A DNA stretch of 64,000 nucleotides from Calliopum simillimum (Eukaryota > Arthropoda > Insecta > Diptera > Lauxaniidae), in the NCBI GenBank assembly GCA_951812925.1, contig OX638369.1:60154228-60218227 (forward strand), written 5' to 3'. The translations under genes were made by a program, and so were the position numbers. The notes beneath the pieces are model-generated. The model was not told the DNA's origin. It saw only the letters and a list, made by a program, of their open reading frames with translations, and made no database searches. Numbering within the stretch: position 1 is the first letter of the stretch; the number at the start of each line of letters is the position of its first letter. This document shows positions 23,301 to 35,300 of this stretch, one piece after another.

Positions 23301-26300
23301 TCCTTAAAAAGTACCTTCAAGCTCGTTGCGGAATATCTAAACGCAATTTTTTTTTGGTTCCAAAGCACTTTTTGTAATCAGCAGGATTCAAGGATTCAGA
23401 AAAGTCGCGCGCCTCTTGACTTTTTAACACTTTTGGTTTTTCCATACAAAATTTGGACCACTCTAATGTATATAGATGACATTTTTTCTTTTCTTTTTTT
23501 TTGCAGAGGGATTTGCACATAAATATCAAATATCAAAGTCCAGCAAAATTTTGGATGTTGTGCGGTTATGTTTTCAAGCAGATCTCATATTACCCGGAGG
23601 CGGTATTAAAAGTCTGAGACCTGTTGTTTCGGATCCCATTTACGATAAAAAAAAGATTTTTAAATTGAATATAAATCACATAAGCCGCTGTGCGGGCAAA
23701 GCTAGTGGCGATGAGGAAATAACATTGCTTTGCAATGAAGTTGATAAAAACCACATTAAAGTGCGATTTTTTGAAGTTAACGAGAATGGTGACAAAATAT
23801 GGGAACGCTTCGGTGAATTTACGCCAGATGACGTACACCAAAAGACTGGAATTGTACTTAAGACGCCACGTTATGATTATGATATTGATGACAAAAAACA
23901 AGTAAGCAATGATACAATATGTTAAAAGACATTTTTTTTATTATATAAATATATTAAATATATTTTTTTTAGTTTTACATAGAATTGTACCGATGGACAG
24001 ATAATGCAATCAGTAACCCGATAAAATTTGAATACTACGCAAATCCAGGTATGCATAAATTTTCACGACCTATTCGACATAACTCAGGACTGTCAGATTG
24101 GGGTACTTTTCGCAAAAATTTATGCCAAAATTTCGTTGGGCTAAATGGGCTATTTTTAATCATTCAATGTGCTTATAACGATTTCTGGAGTGCTTCTTTC
24201 TTCATCAGCTATAATACTCGTTCTTCCTTTTTAACATTGCATATGTAGGCGTTCTGAAGCTTACCGAAACCTACCGAAAAAATGCTTTTTGAAGCGCTTA
24301 TTGGGAATACATAATGTACTAAGCGGTCTTGATTAAAAATAAAAAACAAACCAGCCATGCTGGGACTCGAACTCGGGGTACAAAAGCTAGGGATTAATTA
24401 ATTACAAACTTGTTAGCAAATCATGCTACGGATTATATTCACTCCTATAGTAGCACATTAAATTGTTTTCCAGATGTTGTTTACTTATCATTCAAACGAT
24501 GTATAAAAAAGTTTTCGCTCGTGACACCTCGAGTAAAAATTGAGATAACCGCTTTTCTAGTTGAGTCATTTAAGGTTACAATATTTTGCAGAAAAAAAAG
24601 ATATCGATATATTTTATTTTACTTAAGGCCCATACTAAAGGTTTGGTGGCCTCGCAGTATCTCAAACGCCGAACAAATCATTAAATGCAACTAAATGCTA
24701 GTTCAAGATCAAGCTTAGCAAGTGAGGATGGATAGGTAATACTCTCCAGAAACCACACAGCGAGGATCTATGCTCCGCCTAGGAATTCCAGGAGAATACA
24801 TGCATACAATACATTATTTAAAGCGGGCCTTAACCTACTTACCATATCAAATTTTATGCTAAAAATGACACTATCTGTTATATTTCTTCAGAAATAGCAT
24901 AAAATTAGTTGTTTTTTGCACTTAAGTTAGGATAAATATCTCAAAAATTTGACATGATATCGCAGTTCTGGTGCCGGACTCAGGTTTTGTACCAAGAAAT
25001 ACATCGAAAGTTACTATTCTTGTTTTTGTTTGTTGGTTTTTTTTTTTTAGATTGTTTTCATTTTGTAGTTTAAAAATTTTCATCTGGGATTTTTCAAATC
25101 ACATGCGATTTTATGGCAAATGGATAACTTAAGCTTCCCAAATACCAATCCAGAAGAAAACGCACGGGTGGTTTGTATTAGAATTAAAAATTTTAAATCC
25201 TAGCTGTGGAATAGTGTTGATAGTGAATGTGGTGGCTTGTGATTGATGCAACATTGACGGCGAAGATGCAACTATTTTATACCACCAAATGTTTTAATCA
25301 TTACAGTAAAATTTCCAGCAGTGTTTAAAGCCTATTCTTTCTTATTACTTTTAGCAAAACGCAAACGCAGGGCAGAAGATGCAATTAATATTGCGAAAGA
25401 TGCAATTCAAAAGGGCGCAGGCAGTCTAAATCTGCCAAGTATTTTTTCCGAAGCTTGTAAGTATGTATTATGCTTTTAGCATGTCTTTTTTTATTTCAAA
25501 TTGCAAAGACGGTTTCATTCGTATCGTAATGCATAGTATTTTAAAAATTATGCAAAAAATATTTTATAATTAAAAAAAGAGATTATGATTTCATAAACGG
25601 CCTGGGCTAGTCATAAAATATCTGCAATCAGTCTACCCACTCGCTTTTCTTGACAGGGTGGCAACAAATTAGCATCTTCACGATCAAAATTATTATTTGA
25701 AGCAGTCTAATGTAGATATATCTACATATTAGACTAACTCATATATGGAAATTCCCCTGAAAATCTTAATAATGGTGTCAAAATAGTGAGCTGATAATTG
25801 GTGCAAATTATTTGAAGGTCAATAAGAGAAGCTCTATGCTTCTCCTAGGAGTTTAAGGTGAATACATCATACATACAAACAAGAGAAGCTCAAAATCATG
25901 CAAAATCACAACTTAATACGGTGTTTATTTTATAGCAATCTAAATAATAGAGTAAGATCCCAGGCCCGCCAGACCTACGTTATGTTCATAAAGATGGTTT
26001 TAGTATATGAGCCGGTTATTTTGAAAGTGACCTAAGTCCATTTTCCAAAAAAGTTGAGTTAGCTGCTGTATCAGTTACATTTTTACGGTACCTTTTCATT
26101 CTGAAATAAATTGTAACTAATATATATAATAATAATATAGGGGAGGGGGGGGCTAGTGTGGACAATTTTTATATAATTACAAAATTTTGTATGTAAATAT
26201 ATCATTTTTGTAATAAAGTAATTTTTAGCGATTACTTATACCTCTTGCCTTCATAATTGCATCAATAATTATGAATTTTTATTTTCATAAATGCCCCCTT

Positions 26301-29300
26301 ATACGGGGCTAGTGTGGACAACCATTGATTTAACTGGGGGCTAATGTGGACATCATAAGAAACTTAATAATTCATACAAAAACGTTAACAAAGAGTTCAG
26401 ATACATGTTTATTCAAGAAAATAATGATGTAATACAAATAATAATACAAATAAAAAATTAACTGCTGTCCCATGTTGTATTTTGAGAAATTTATATCAAA
26501 CTTCATATAACTTGCTGATCGCGATGTTCCCGGCAGTTGTTGTGCTTGTGGCAGCTTTGCCACTATTTCATTTCGGTAAATTTCGCTGGTATCCGGTAAA
26601 TCGGGATACGTGAATCTGTCGTTCTTTCTTTTTAGTAACGTACTTTATTGGAACGGCTTTAAGAAATGGTCTGACGATTTCTGGAGTCATTTCAGCTGGA
26701 CATGTCCACACTAGCCCCATTTCAGTTGTCCACACTAGCCCCTTCATGTCTTTTAAACAAAAATACTTTTTTTTTTAATCTTACGGTAAAGTTCTTCAAA
26801 AATAATTTCAGTGGTTTAAATAAACACTATTTTAAGTTGTATTATCCATTAACACTACAGAAAAAGAATAATTAGTTTAAAAGTATCACTGAAATTACGA
26901 AGCAACAAAAAAATTACTTTTTGCTGCTTAAAACACATTCGGTCACGTTATCATGGAAAGCTGAATTGTCAACAAATAAATTTTTTTCTGGTGAGGCAGA
27001 GTGCAAATACCAACTTGAAAAATATAAAACAGAAACAAAAAATTCAAAACGGCGCGAGAATTTGAATTTGTCCACACTAGCCCCCAGTCCACACTAGCCC
27101 CCCTCTCCCCTATATATCGTCACTCTTAGGCCAGATTCACGAAAGTGTAAATGTGGTTTTCTTGTATAAAATGGTTCAATAAAGTTATGCCAGAAGTATG
27201 AAAGCTATATCTGAAGTGGTTTAACAGTAAATGCAAAGTTTATAACACAAAAAAACAAAATTTATATATAAATTTAATATTTTAAAAAATTTCAAACAGC
27301 AATTTCTCAAATTCAATAATTTTCACATTCGTGAATCTGGCCTAAGAGTGACAATATAATACATATATATATCCACTAAAACGAGAGTGCGCATTTTTGA
27401 TTCGAATGTGAAATCGGTTTTTCTATATGGGTGCGAAACATGGCTTGTTACTGAACAACTAACGAACAAGCTGCAAGTATTCGTCAACAAATGCTTAAAG
27501 CGTAAACTAAAGGTTTGGTGGCCTCGCACTATATCAAATGCCGAGCTACATCAAAAATGCAATCAGAAGACTATAGCTAATGAGGTCAAACTGCGCAAAT
27601 GGAGATGGATTAGTCACACTCTCCGGAAACCACACAGCAAAAATTGTCGCCAGGCTCTTGAGTGGAATCCACAGGACAGTAGAGGACGTGGTAGACCCAA
27701 AACCAACTTGAAAAGGTCGCTGGAAAAGGAAATCAAAGAATCGGGAAAGTCGTGGCAAGAGATCAAAGTCATCGCAAGCGATCGCGACGAGTGGAGATGT
27801 TTCATATTGGCCCTATGCTCCTCCTAGGAGTTAAAGGAGATTACATACAATATAGTTAAAATCATGAAGATTTTGTAAACTGAAAATATGTTTGTTAATG
27901 AAAGATAAAATTGTTTATTTTGAAAGTGGCTTACTGCCATACCTAAATTGGAGCGTCAGCGTTATTTTACTGTCAAAAATTTCTCATGTACATACGATTT
28001 GTATGGCGCATACCGAAATTGCCGACGCTCAACGCTGAGCTATACGAATTTCCAATTTTGACAAAGCGTTATGGAGTGAAGTTAGCTGCAGAAAAGTAAA
28101 AAAAAACAACAATATGATTTTGACAAACAAATGACTTCAACGCAACGCTCTTTATTTCGGTATGGCGCTTGACGCTTTTGTGTAACGTTAAATAACGCAA
28201 CGCCTGACGCTCCAATTTAGGTATGGCAGTTAGGTCCCGTTTTTTGGAGTTTCATATGGTAATGGAAAATATTACGCAATTATTTATGTTTTACTGTTAA
28301 TGTACTATTGTTCGGCTCCATTAAATATGGAATTACATACAACACAGATTAAGCCTTTTCGCACCTACAAAGCACCGCTATGTTAGCAATTGTAATGCAA
28401 AAATGAAATATAAAAGCAATTACATAATTTTTTTTTAGCGCAGTTATATATGTAGATAAAATCCTGACATTAATGTCTCGAGACTCGCAACCGAAATATT
28501 CAGGATTAAGATCGGATTGCTTAATCTTGATTTTAATTACCAGTATTAATCCCTAGTAAAGTGGCATCGCTCACTTCAAAAAATGCCCCATTTCACATTT
28601 ACGTATGTACCTAACTTTTTCAAACCGCGCGTTAGACATGTGACGAAATATATTATATATGGGGCGTGTCACCACCCATTTTTTCAATGATTATTGTTTG
28701 TCCCGATGCCCCTTACGTATTAACGAAATTTTGTTCCTCTTTGTTTAATAGTATCAGAGATAGGAAGAGTCATATTATATAGGGAGCATGACATCGCCAA
28801 TTTTTTCAGTGATTGTTGTTTGTCCTGGTGCCTCTTACGTATGTGGGACATTCTTTTACAAATCGAACATCAAATTAAACTTCACATTTTAGAATCGTCT
28901 GAAAATTTTTTTACTGCTGTAGTTTAGTAAATTAGTCAACACGTGTATCGGCATTTTGGCTAAAAATTTTTTTTTTTGCAATTAGAATTATTCAAAGTTT
29001 TGAAAAAATCGGATAAAATACAAAAACACCTTGTATTCAAAATGCATTATCTCCGGTTCTACTGAACGGATTAACATAATTTTTTTAAATTATTTTTCCT
29101 TTTTACAAGAGCTTTTTATATAGTTATTTACATCCTTTCTATTTTGTTAATTAACTTGTGGTAATAACAATTTAATTGTTTGAACAATATTTTCATGTTT
29201 GCGCCCAACACGAAGAAAATTTTAAAAAATACTACCTTGTGCGCTGTCCTTTTATCTAAAAAACACATATCTTAGAAAACTGGACACTTTAATAGATCCA

Positions 29301-32300
29301 AAGTTATTAAATATCTCACGGCGACAGATTTAAACAAAATTTTAAATTACCAATTTTTTTTTGATTTCACTACATTACAAATAATTAATATGTGTGTGTA
29401 ACATTTTGCGGACCATATTTTCTAAACTAATTTGAGGTCGCTGAGTCCAAAAATCGTATTTATTTTTTTTTTTCTTAGGGGCCGTTCTCGAGATAAGCGA
29501 CCTTTTCGATTTTTAAGGTTATAGCTCCATTTTTTCGAACATATTTTGAGAAACCCAATTTCGATAGAATATGTTTTGGCATTATTATAGAGAGAAATTT
29601 TTAAGCTTCCAATAAATGTACCAATATCTAAGATCCAATTCAAATTGGCTGAGTTATAGCAACGAAAAGTTCATTTTTATAGTAGTTTTTTACACTTTTT
29701 CGTGTTTAAGCCAAATTAAACACGGTTTTATTGCCAGTAGCGTATACAAATATATACATCTTATATTTTGGTTCAATAGTGTATTTAATTGCAAATATTT
29801 GAAGTTCAATTTTAGCAAAATTGGATCATTTTTTAAAAAGTTATTAATGTTTTAGTTAAATAAGACCATTTCGATTTTCATAGAAAAAATTAATTTTTTC
29901 AACAAAAATTTAAAAAATAATTTGTGTTTTCTATGAAAATCGAAATGGTCTTATTTCACTAAAACCTTAATAACTTTTTAAAAAATGATCCGATTTTGCT
30001 AAAATTGAACTCCAAATAATTGCAATTAAATACACTATTAAACTAAAATATAAAAAATATATATTTGTATACGCTACTGGCAATAAAACCGTGTTTAATT
30101 TGGCTTAAACACGAAAAAGTGTAAAAAACTACTATAAAAATGAACTTTTCGTTGCTATAACTCAGCCAATTTGAATCAAATCTTAGATATTGGTACATTT
30201 GTTGGAAGCTTAAAAATTTTTCTCTATAATAGTGCAAAAACATATTCTATCGAAATTGGGTTTCTCAAAATATGTTCGAAAAAATGGAGCTATAACCTCA
30301 AAAATCGAAAAGGTCGCTTATCTCGAGAACGGCCCCTAAGAAATAAAAATAAATACGATTTTTGGACTCAACGACCTCAAATTAGTTAAGAAAATATGGT
30401 CCGCAAAATATTACACACACATATTAATTATTTGTAATGTAGTGAAATCAAAAAAAAATTGGTAATTTGAAATTTTATTTAAATCTGTCGTTTGAACACC
30501 GTGAGATATTTAATAACTTTGGATCTATTAAAGTGTCCAGTTTTCTAAAATATGCGTTTTTTAGATAAAAGGACAGCGCACAAGGTAGTATTTTTTAAAA
30601 TTTTCTTCGTGTTGGGCGCAAACATGAAAATATTGTTTAAACAATTAAATTGTTATTACCACAAGTTAATTAACAAAATAGAAAGGATGTAAATAACTAT
30701 ATAAAAAGCTCTTGTAAAAAGGAAAAATAATTTAAAAAAATTATGTTAATCCGTTCAGTAGAACCGGAGATAATGCATTTTGAATACAAGGTGTTTTTGT
30801 ATTTTATCCGATTTTTCCAAAACTTTGAATAATTCTAATTGCAAAAAAAAAATTTTTTTGCCAAAATGCCGATACACGTGTTGACTAAATTGATGAGAAA
30901 ATACTATATAAAAAAATTTACCAGATTTAAAAATTCGAAAAAAAAATTTTCCCGAAATCCGTTCGATTTGTAAAAGAATGTCCCATGTACCAAATTTTAT
31001 CTTCTCTTCTTATACGAGATAAAATTGTATGTACTTATGTACATTGTATGAACGGGCAAAACTTTTTCTCGAAAACGGCTACAGCGACTTTAATGAAACT
31101 TCGGATAATGTTAGATATTAGCATACAATGAAGAATGAGCTATGCCTGTACTTTGTAAATGCTCACCAGGGGGCGTGGCATCGCATTAAATTTTAAATTT
31201 GATATGGTCATAACTCGCAAACCATACAAGGTATTTAAATGAAATTTAGTGAGCGGATGAGGCTTAATAATACCTTGTAACAGACAAAAATTAGGCGGGA
31301 TCGAAGAAGTGCCACGCCTACTTCTTTAGCCCTTCAAAATTTTGATTCAATATTACTCTAAAACGACTCCAACAGTTTTGATGAAAATTTAGGAGATGTT
31401 ACCTCTGCAAACAAGTATTAATATGTGATATGCCGTTATATTGGGAAAACTCGTTGACGGGTGTGGCACCACCCACAAAAATATAATACGGTATAAAAAG
31501 AAAACTAATAAAGTAATCATTCTAAAATTAACTGTGGGAAGCATACTTGCTATAAGGCATCTCTGATCTGAAAGTGGGCAAAATATCGCCGTTGCGCGTG
31601 GAACCTCCCATACAAGCAAAATACGTTAAATGCTATTTCTCGCAAATGTTACAAGGTATTTTAATGAAATTTGGTATGTAGGTACCGCTTCATAATACCT
31701 TGTAACAAACGAAAAGTGGGCGGGATCGAATAAGTGCCACGCCCACTTTTTAACCCTTGAAAATTTTGATTCAATATTACTCGAAAACGACTCCGACAAT
31801 TTTGATGAAAATTTAGGATCTGTTACCTCTTCAAACAAGTATTGAAATGTAATATGCCATTATATTGAGAAAACTCGTTAAAGGGCGTGGCACCGCCCAC
31901 AAAAATATAATGCGCTATAAAAAGAAAACTACTAAAGCAATCTTTCTGAATTTAACTGTAGGGAGTTTACTTGCTATTAAACACCTACCACCTGAAAGTA
32001 GGCAAAATATCGAAAGTGCGCGTGGAGCCTCCCATACAAGTAAAACACATTAAATGCTATTTCTCGCAAATAATACAACATATTTTGATGAAATTTGGTA
32101 TGCGAATCTGGATCAAGAGTATCTTAAGCATAACAAAAAGAAGGCTTTGTTTAATAATTGCCACGCCTACTTTTTTATCAAAATAAAAATTTTGGTTAAT
32201 AACTCAGGCACAAAAAAAAATGGAATGAACTGTTTAATTCTTATATGCAGTCTTACATACTTTTTGACTTTGAATCCGTCTACATCAGCAGAACTGTCAT

Positions 32301-35300
32301 TATACCTGCAGGATTTTGAAATATCCTTGCTTGAAGTTGAAGAAAACGCTGTGTTCAGTCATACAGCGTAGGTACAAGAAAAGGTGAAATTCTTTTTTAT
32401 TAAAAGCATCGGATAGTTACACTCTTCCTTATCCAAATATCTTTTCAGATTTTTCCAATAGGATTCTTATTTTCCGAGTTATGATCCTTTGAAGATAAGA
32501 TATTTCAGCCGCCATACAAAAGATAAAATATTTTGGGTGCGTGGCACATCCCATTTATTTATTTTGGGGCATTCTATTTCACCAAAAAAAAAAATTGAGT
32601 TTTTGATATTTTTCTATACCATTCGATGCTTTCCGAGTTTTTTCTTATTATTATTCTCATCGGTTTATTTATCATTTTGAAAGCATGACCGCTAGAAGTG
32701 AAAAGGTGAAAATATACAAGTTTCATAACAAAAATAGCTATGAATAAAAACATCGACTAAAATAATAAGATTAGATTGTTGACCGAGCAGGGATCGGTCT
32801 CCAGGTACTTTTTCTTATTTCTGATAGTTTCAGAAATATGATTAATCAAATTATATAGAGGGCGTTCCACCGCCCATTTTTTTCACTTTTAAACTTTCTC
32901 CTGATCGACGATAACATCCTCGGTAAATTTTACCAGCATCAGATGGGTAGTTTTCTATTCATATTTTATACATACATCTTCTCTTCTTATACGAGATAAA
33001 ATTGTATGTACTTATGTACTTATGTACTTATGTATGATTGTTCGGGACGGGCAAAACTTTTTCTTGAAAACGGGTACAGCGATTTTAATAAAACTTGGAA
33101 CAGTGTTAGATATTAGCATACAATGAAGAATGAGCTAGGTTTGAACTTTGTAAATGCTCACCAGGGGGCGTGGCACCGCCCTAAATTTTAAATTTGAATT
33201 TGTCATAACTCGCAAACTATACAAGGTATTTAAATGAAATTTGGTAGGCGGGTACTGCTTGATAATACCTTGTGACAGACAAAAAGTGGGCGGGATTGAA
33301 GAAGTGCCACGCCCACTTTTTAACGCTTGAAAATTTTGATTCAATATTACTCGAAAACCACTCCAACGATTTTAATGAAAATTTAGGAGATTTTACCTCT
33401 GCAAACAAGTATTAATATGTGATATGCCGTTATATTGGGAAAACTCGATGAAGGGCGTGGCACCGCCCACAAAAATATAATACGGTATAAAAAGAAAACT
33501 AATAAAGTAATCATTCTAAAATTAACCGTGGGGAGCATACTTGCTATAAGGCATCTCTGATCTGAAAGCCGGCAAAATATCGCCGTTGCGCGTGGAACCT
33601 CCCATACAAGCAAAATACGTAAAATGCTATTTCTCGCAAATGTTGCAAGGTATTTTAATGAAATTTGGTATGAAGGTACTGCTTAATAATATCTTGTAAC
33701 AAACGAAAAGTGGGCGGGATCGAGTAATTACCACGCCCACTTTTTAACCCTTGAAAATTTTGATTCAATATTACTCGAAAACGACTCCGACAATTTTGAT
33801 GAAAATTTAGGATCTGTAACCTCTTCAAACAAGTATTAATGTGTCTTATGCCATTATATTGGGAAAACTCGTTCAAGGGCGTGGCACCGCCCACAAAAAT
33901 ATATTGCGCTATAAAAAGAAAACTTCTAAAGCAATCTTTCTGAATTTAATTGTAGGGAGTCTACTTGCTATTAGGCACCTGCGACTTGAAAGTAGGCAAA
34001 ATATCGAAAGTGCGCGTGGAACCTCCCATACAAGTAAAACACATTAAATGCTGTTTCTCGCAAATGATACAACATATTTTGATGAAATTTGGTATGCGAA
34101 TCTGGATCAGGAGTATCTAAAGCATAACAAAAAGATGGCTTTGCTTAATAATTGCCACACCCACTTTTTTATCAAAATAAAAATTTTTGTTAATAACTCA
34201 GGCACAAAAAAAAAAAATGGAATGAACTGTTTAATTCTTTTATGCAGTCTTGTGTACTTTTTGACGCTAAATCGGTCTTCAACAGCAGAACTGTCACTAT
34301 ACCTGCAGGATTTTGAAATATCCTTGCTTGAAGTTGAAGAAAACGCTGTGTTCAGTCTTACAGCGTAGCTACAAGAAAAGGCGAAATTCTTTTTTATTAA
34401 TAGCATCGGATAGTTACACTCTTCCTTATCCAAATATCCTTTCAGATTTTTCCAATAGAATTCTTATTTTCCGAGTTATGATCCTTCGAAGATAAGATAT
34501 TTCAGCCCCCATACAAAAGATAAAATATTTTGGGTGCGTGGCATATCCCATTTATTTATTTTAGGGCATTCTATTTCGCCAAAAAAAAAAAATTGAGTTT
34601 TTGATATTTTTCTATACCATTCGATGCTTTCCGAGTTTTTTCTTATTATTATTCTCATCGGTTTATTTATCATTTTGAAAGCATGACGGTTAGAAGTGAA
34701 AAGATACAAGTTTCATAACAAAAAATAGCTATGAATAAAAACATCGACTAAAATAATAAGATTAGATTGTTGACCGAGCAGGGATCGGTCTCCAGGTACT
34801 AGATTTTAAGATACATTTTTTTTCAGTGGGAATTGTGTTTTTTAATAAATAAAAAAGTGAATTTTTTATTTTGAAATTGGCTTTAGTCCATTCATGACCC
34901 TCGAAATCATATTATTTTTAAAAATTTTTAAATTTTAATAATTTGGTTGATAAATTCAATATTTTTAGACACCAATAAACTTTATACGACCATGATATCA
35001 GTTACAAACATTTTTTTATTTATTTATTTATTTCATCTATTAGGTAAAAACCTTGCAGATTACATTCCTTCATCTTAATCTATAATAGTTTAATAAATTA
35101 CGCTTAAATTTAGCTCTATTTTCATAAAAGTCTAAGTGGTTAAAAATAATATTACATAATGAAACACATTTAACTATGACAACTAATAAAGAATAAATAT
35201 TTATCTCTTAATGTACGCGAAGGGACGAAAAATGGAATGAGCGCCAACAAATCGGCGCAATCAATTCTGTTATCGACAATATCTTTGATAAACAGTATGC

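Larger units (their letters stand above)
16850..23465. mobile_element. Non-autonomous hAT-like foldback element, split by an LTR retrotransposon
   Basis: Termini TAGAGTGGTCC and GGACCACTCTA fit the hAT YARNG pattern, and ATGTATAT flanks both ends exactly (16842-16849 and 23466-23473). The TIRs are at least 390 bp long (16850-17255 and 23055-23465). A second, inner inverted pair surrounds about 22630 (arms near 22380-22480 and 22770-22880, sharing GTACAAGATAGAGCAAT-like words). Without the LTR element and its 5-bp duplication the element is about 1.87 kb. It has no transposase frame. Confidence 0.9.
14620..23506 (+). other. Rel gene intron 2 (8.9 kb), filled by mobile elements
   Basis: It contains the TIR element 14750-16414 and the hAT-like element 16850-23465 with a nested LTR retrotransposon. 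The acceptor TTTTTTTTTGCAG|AGGG follows the hAT element by 41 bp. Confidence 0.85.

Noticed and set aside
14037..25456. Relish-type (ankyrin-containing) NF-kB
   Set aside because: No ankyrin repeats follow the Rel domain. The tail is Gln-rich and the domain motifs match the Dorsal/Dif class better.
28844..30985. Palindrome as an assembly artefact
   Set aside because: Considered because near-perfect inverted arms can arise from chimeric reads. The arms differ at several positions and a 4-bp duplication flanks the whole unit, which favours a real element.
31389..34709. Numerous frames of 60-108 codons in the 31-35 kb repeats
   Set aside because: The same frames recur in each repeat copy, including 3321-3683 and 59812-60000, with indels that ignore codon structure.
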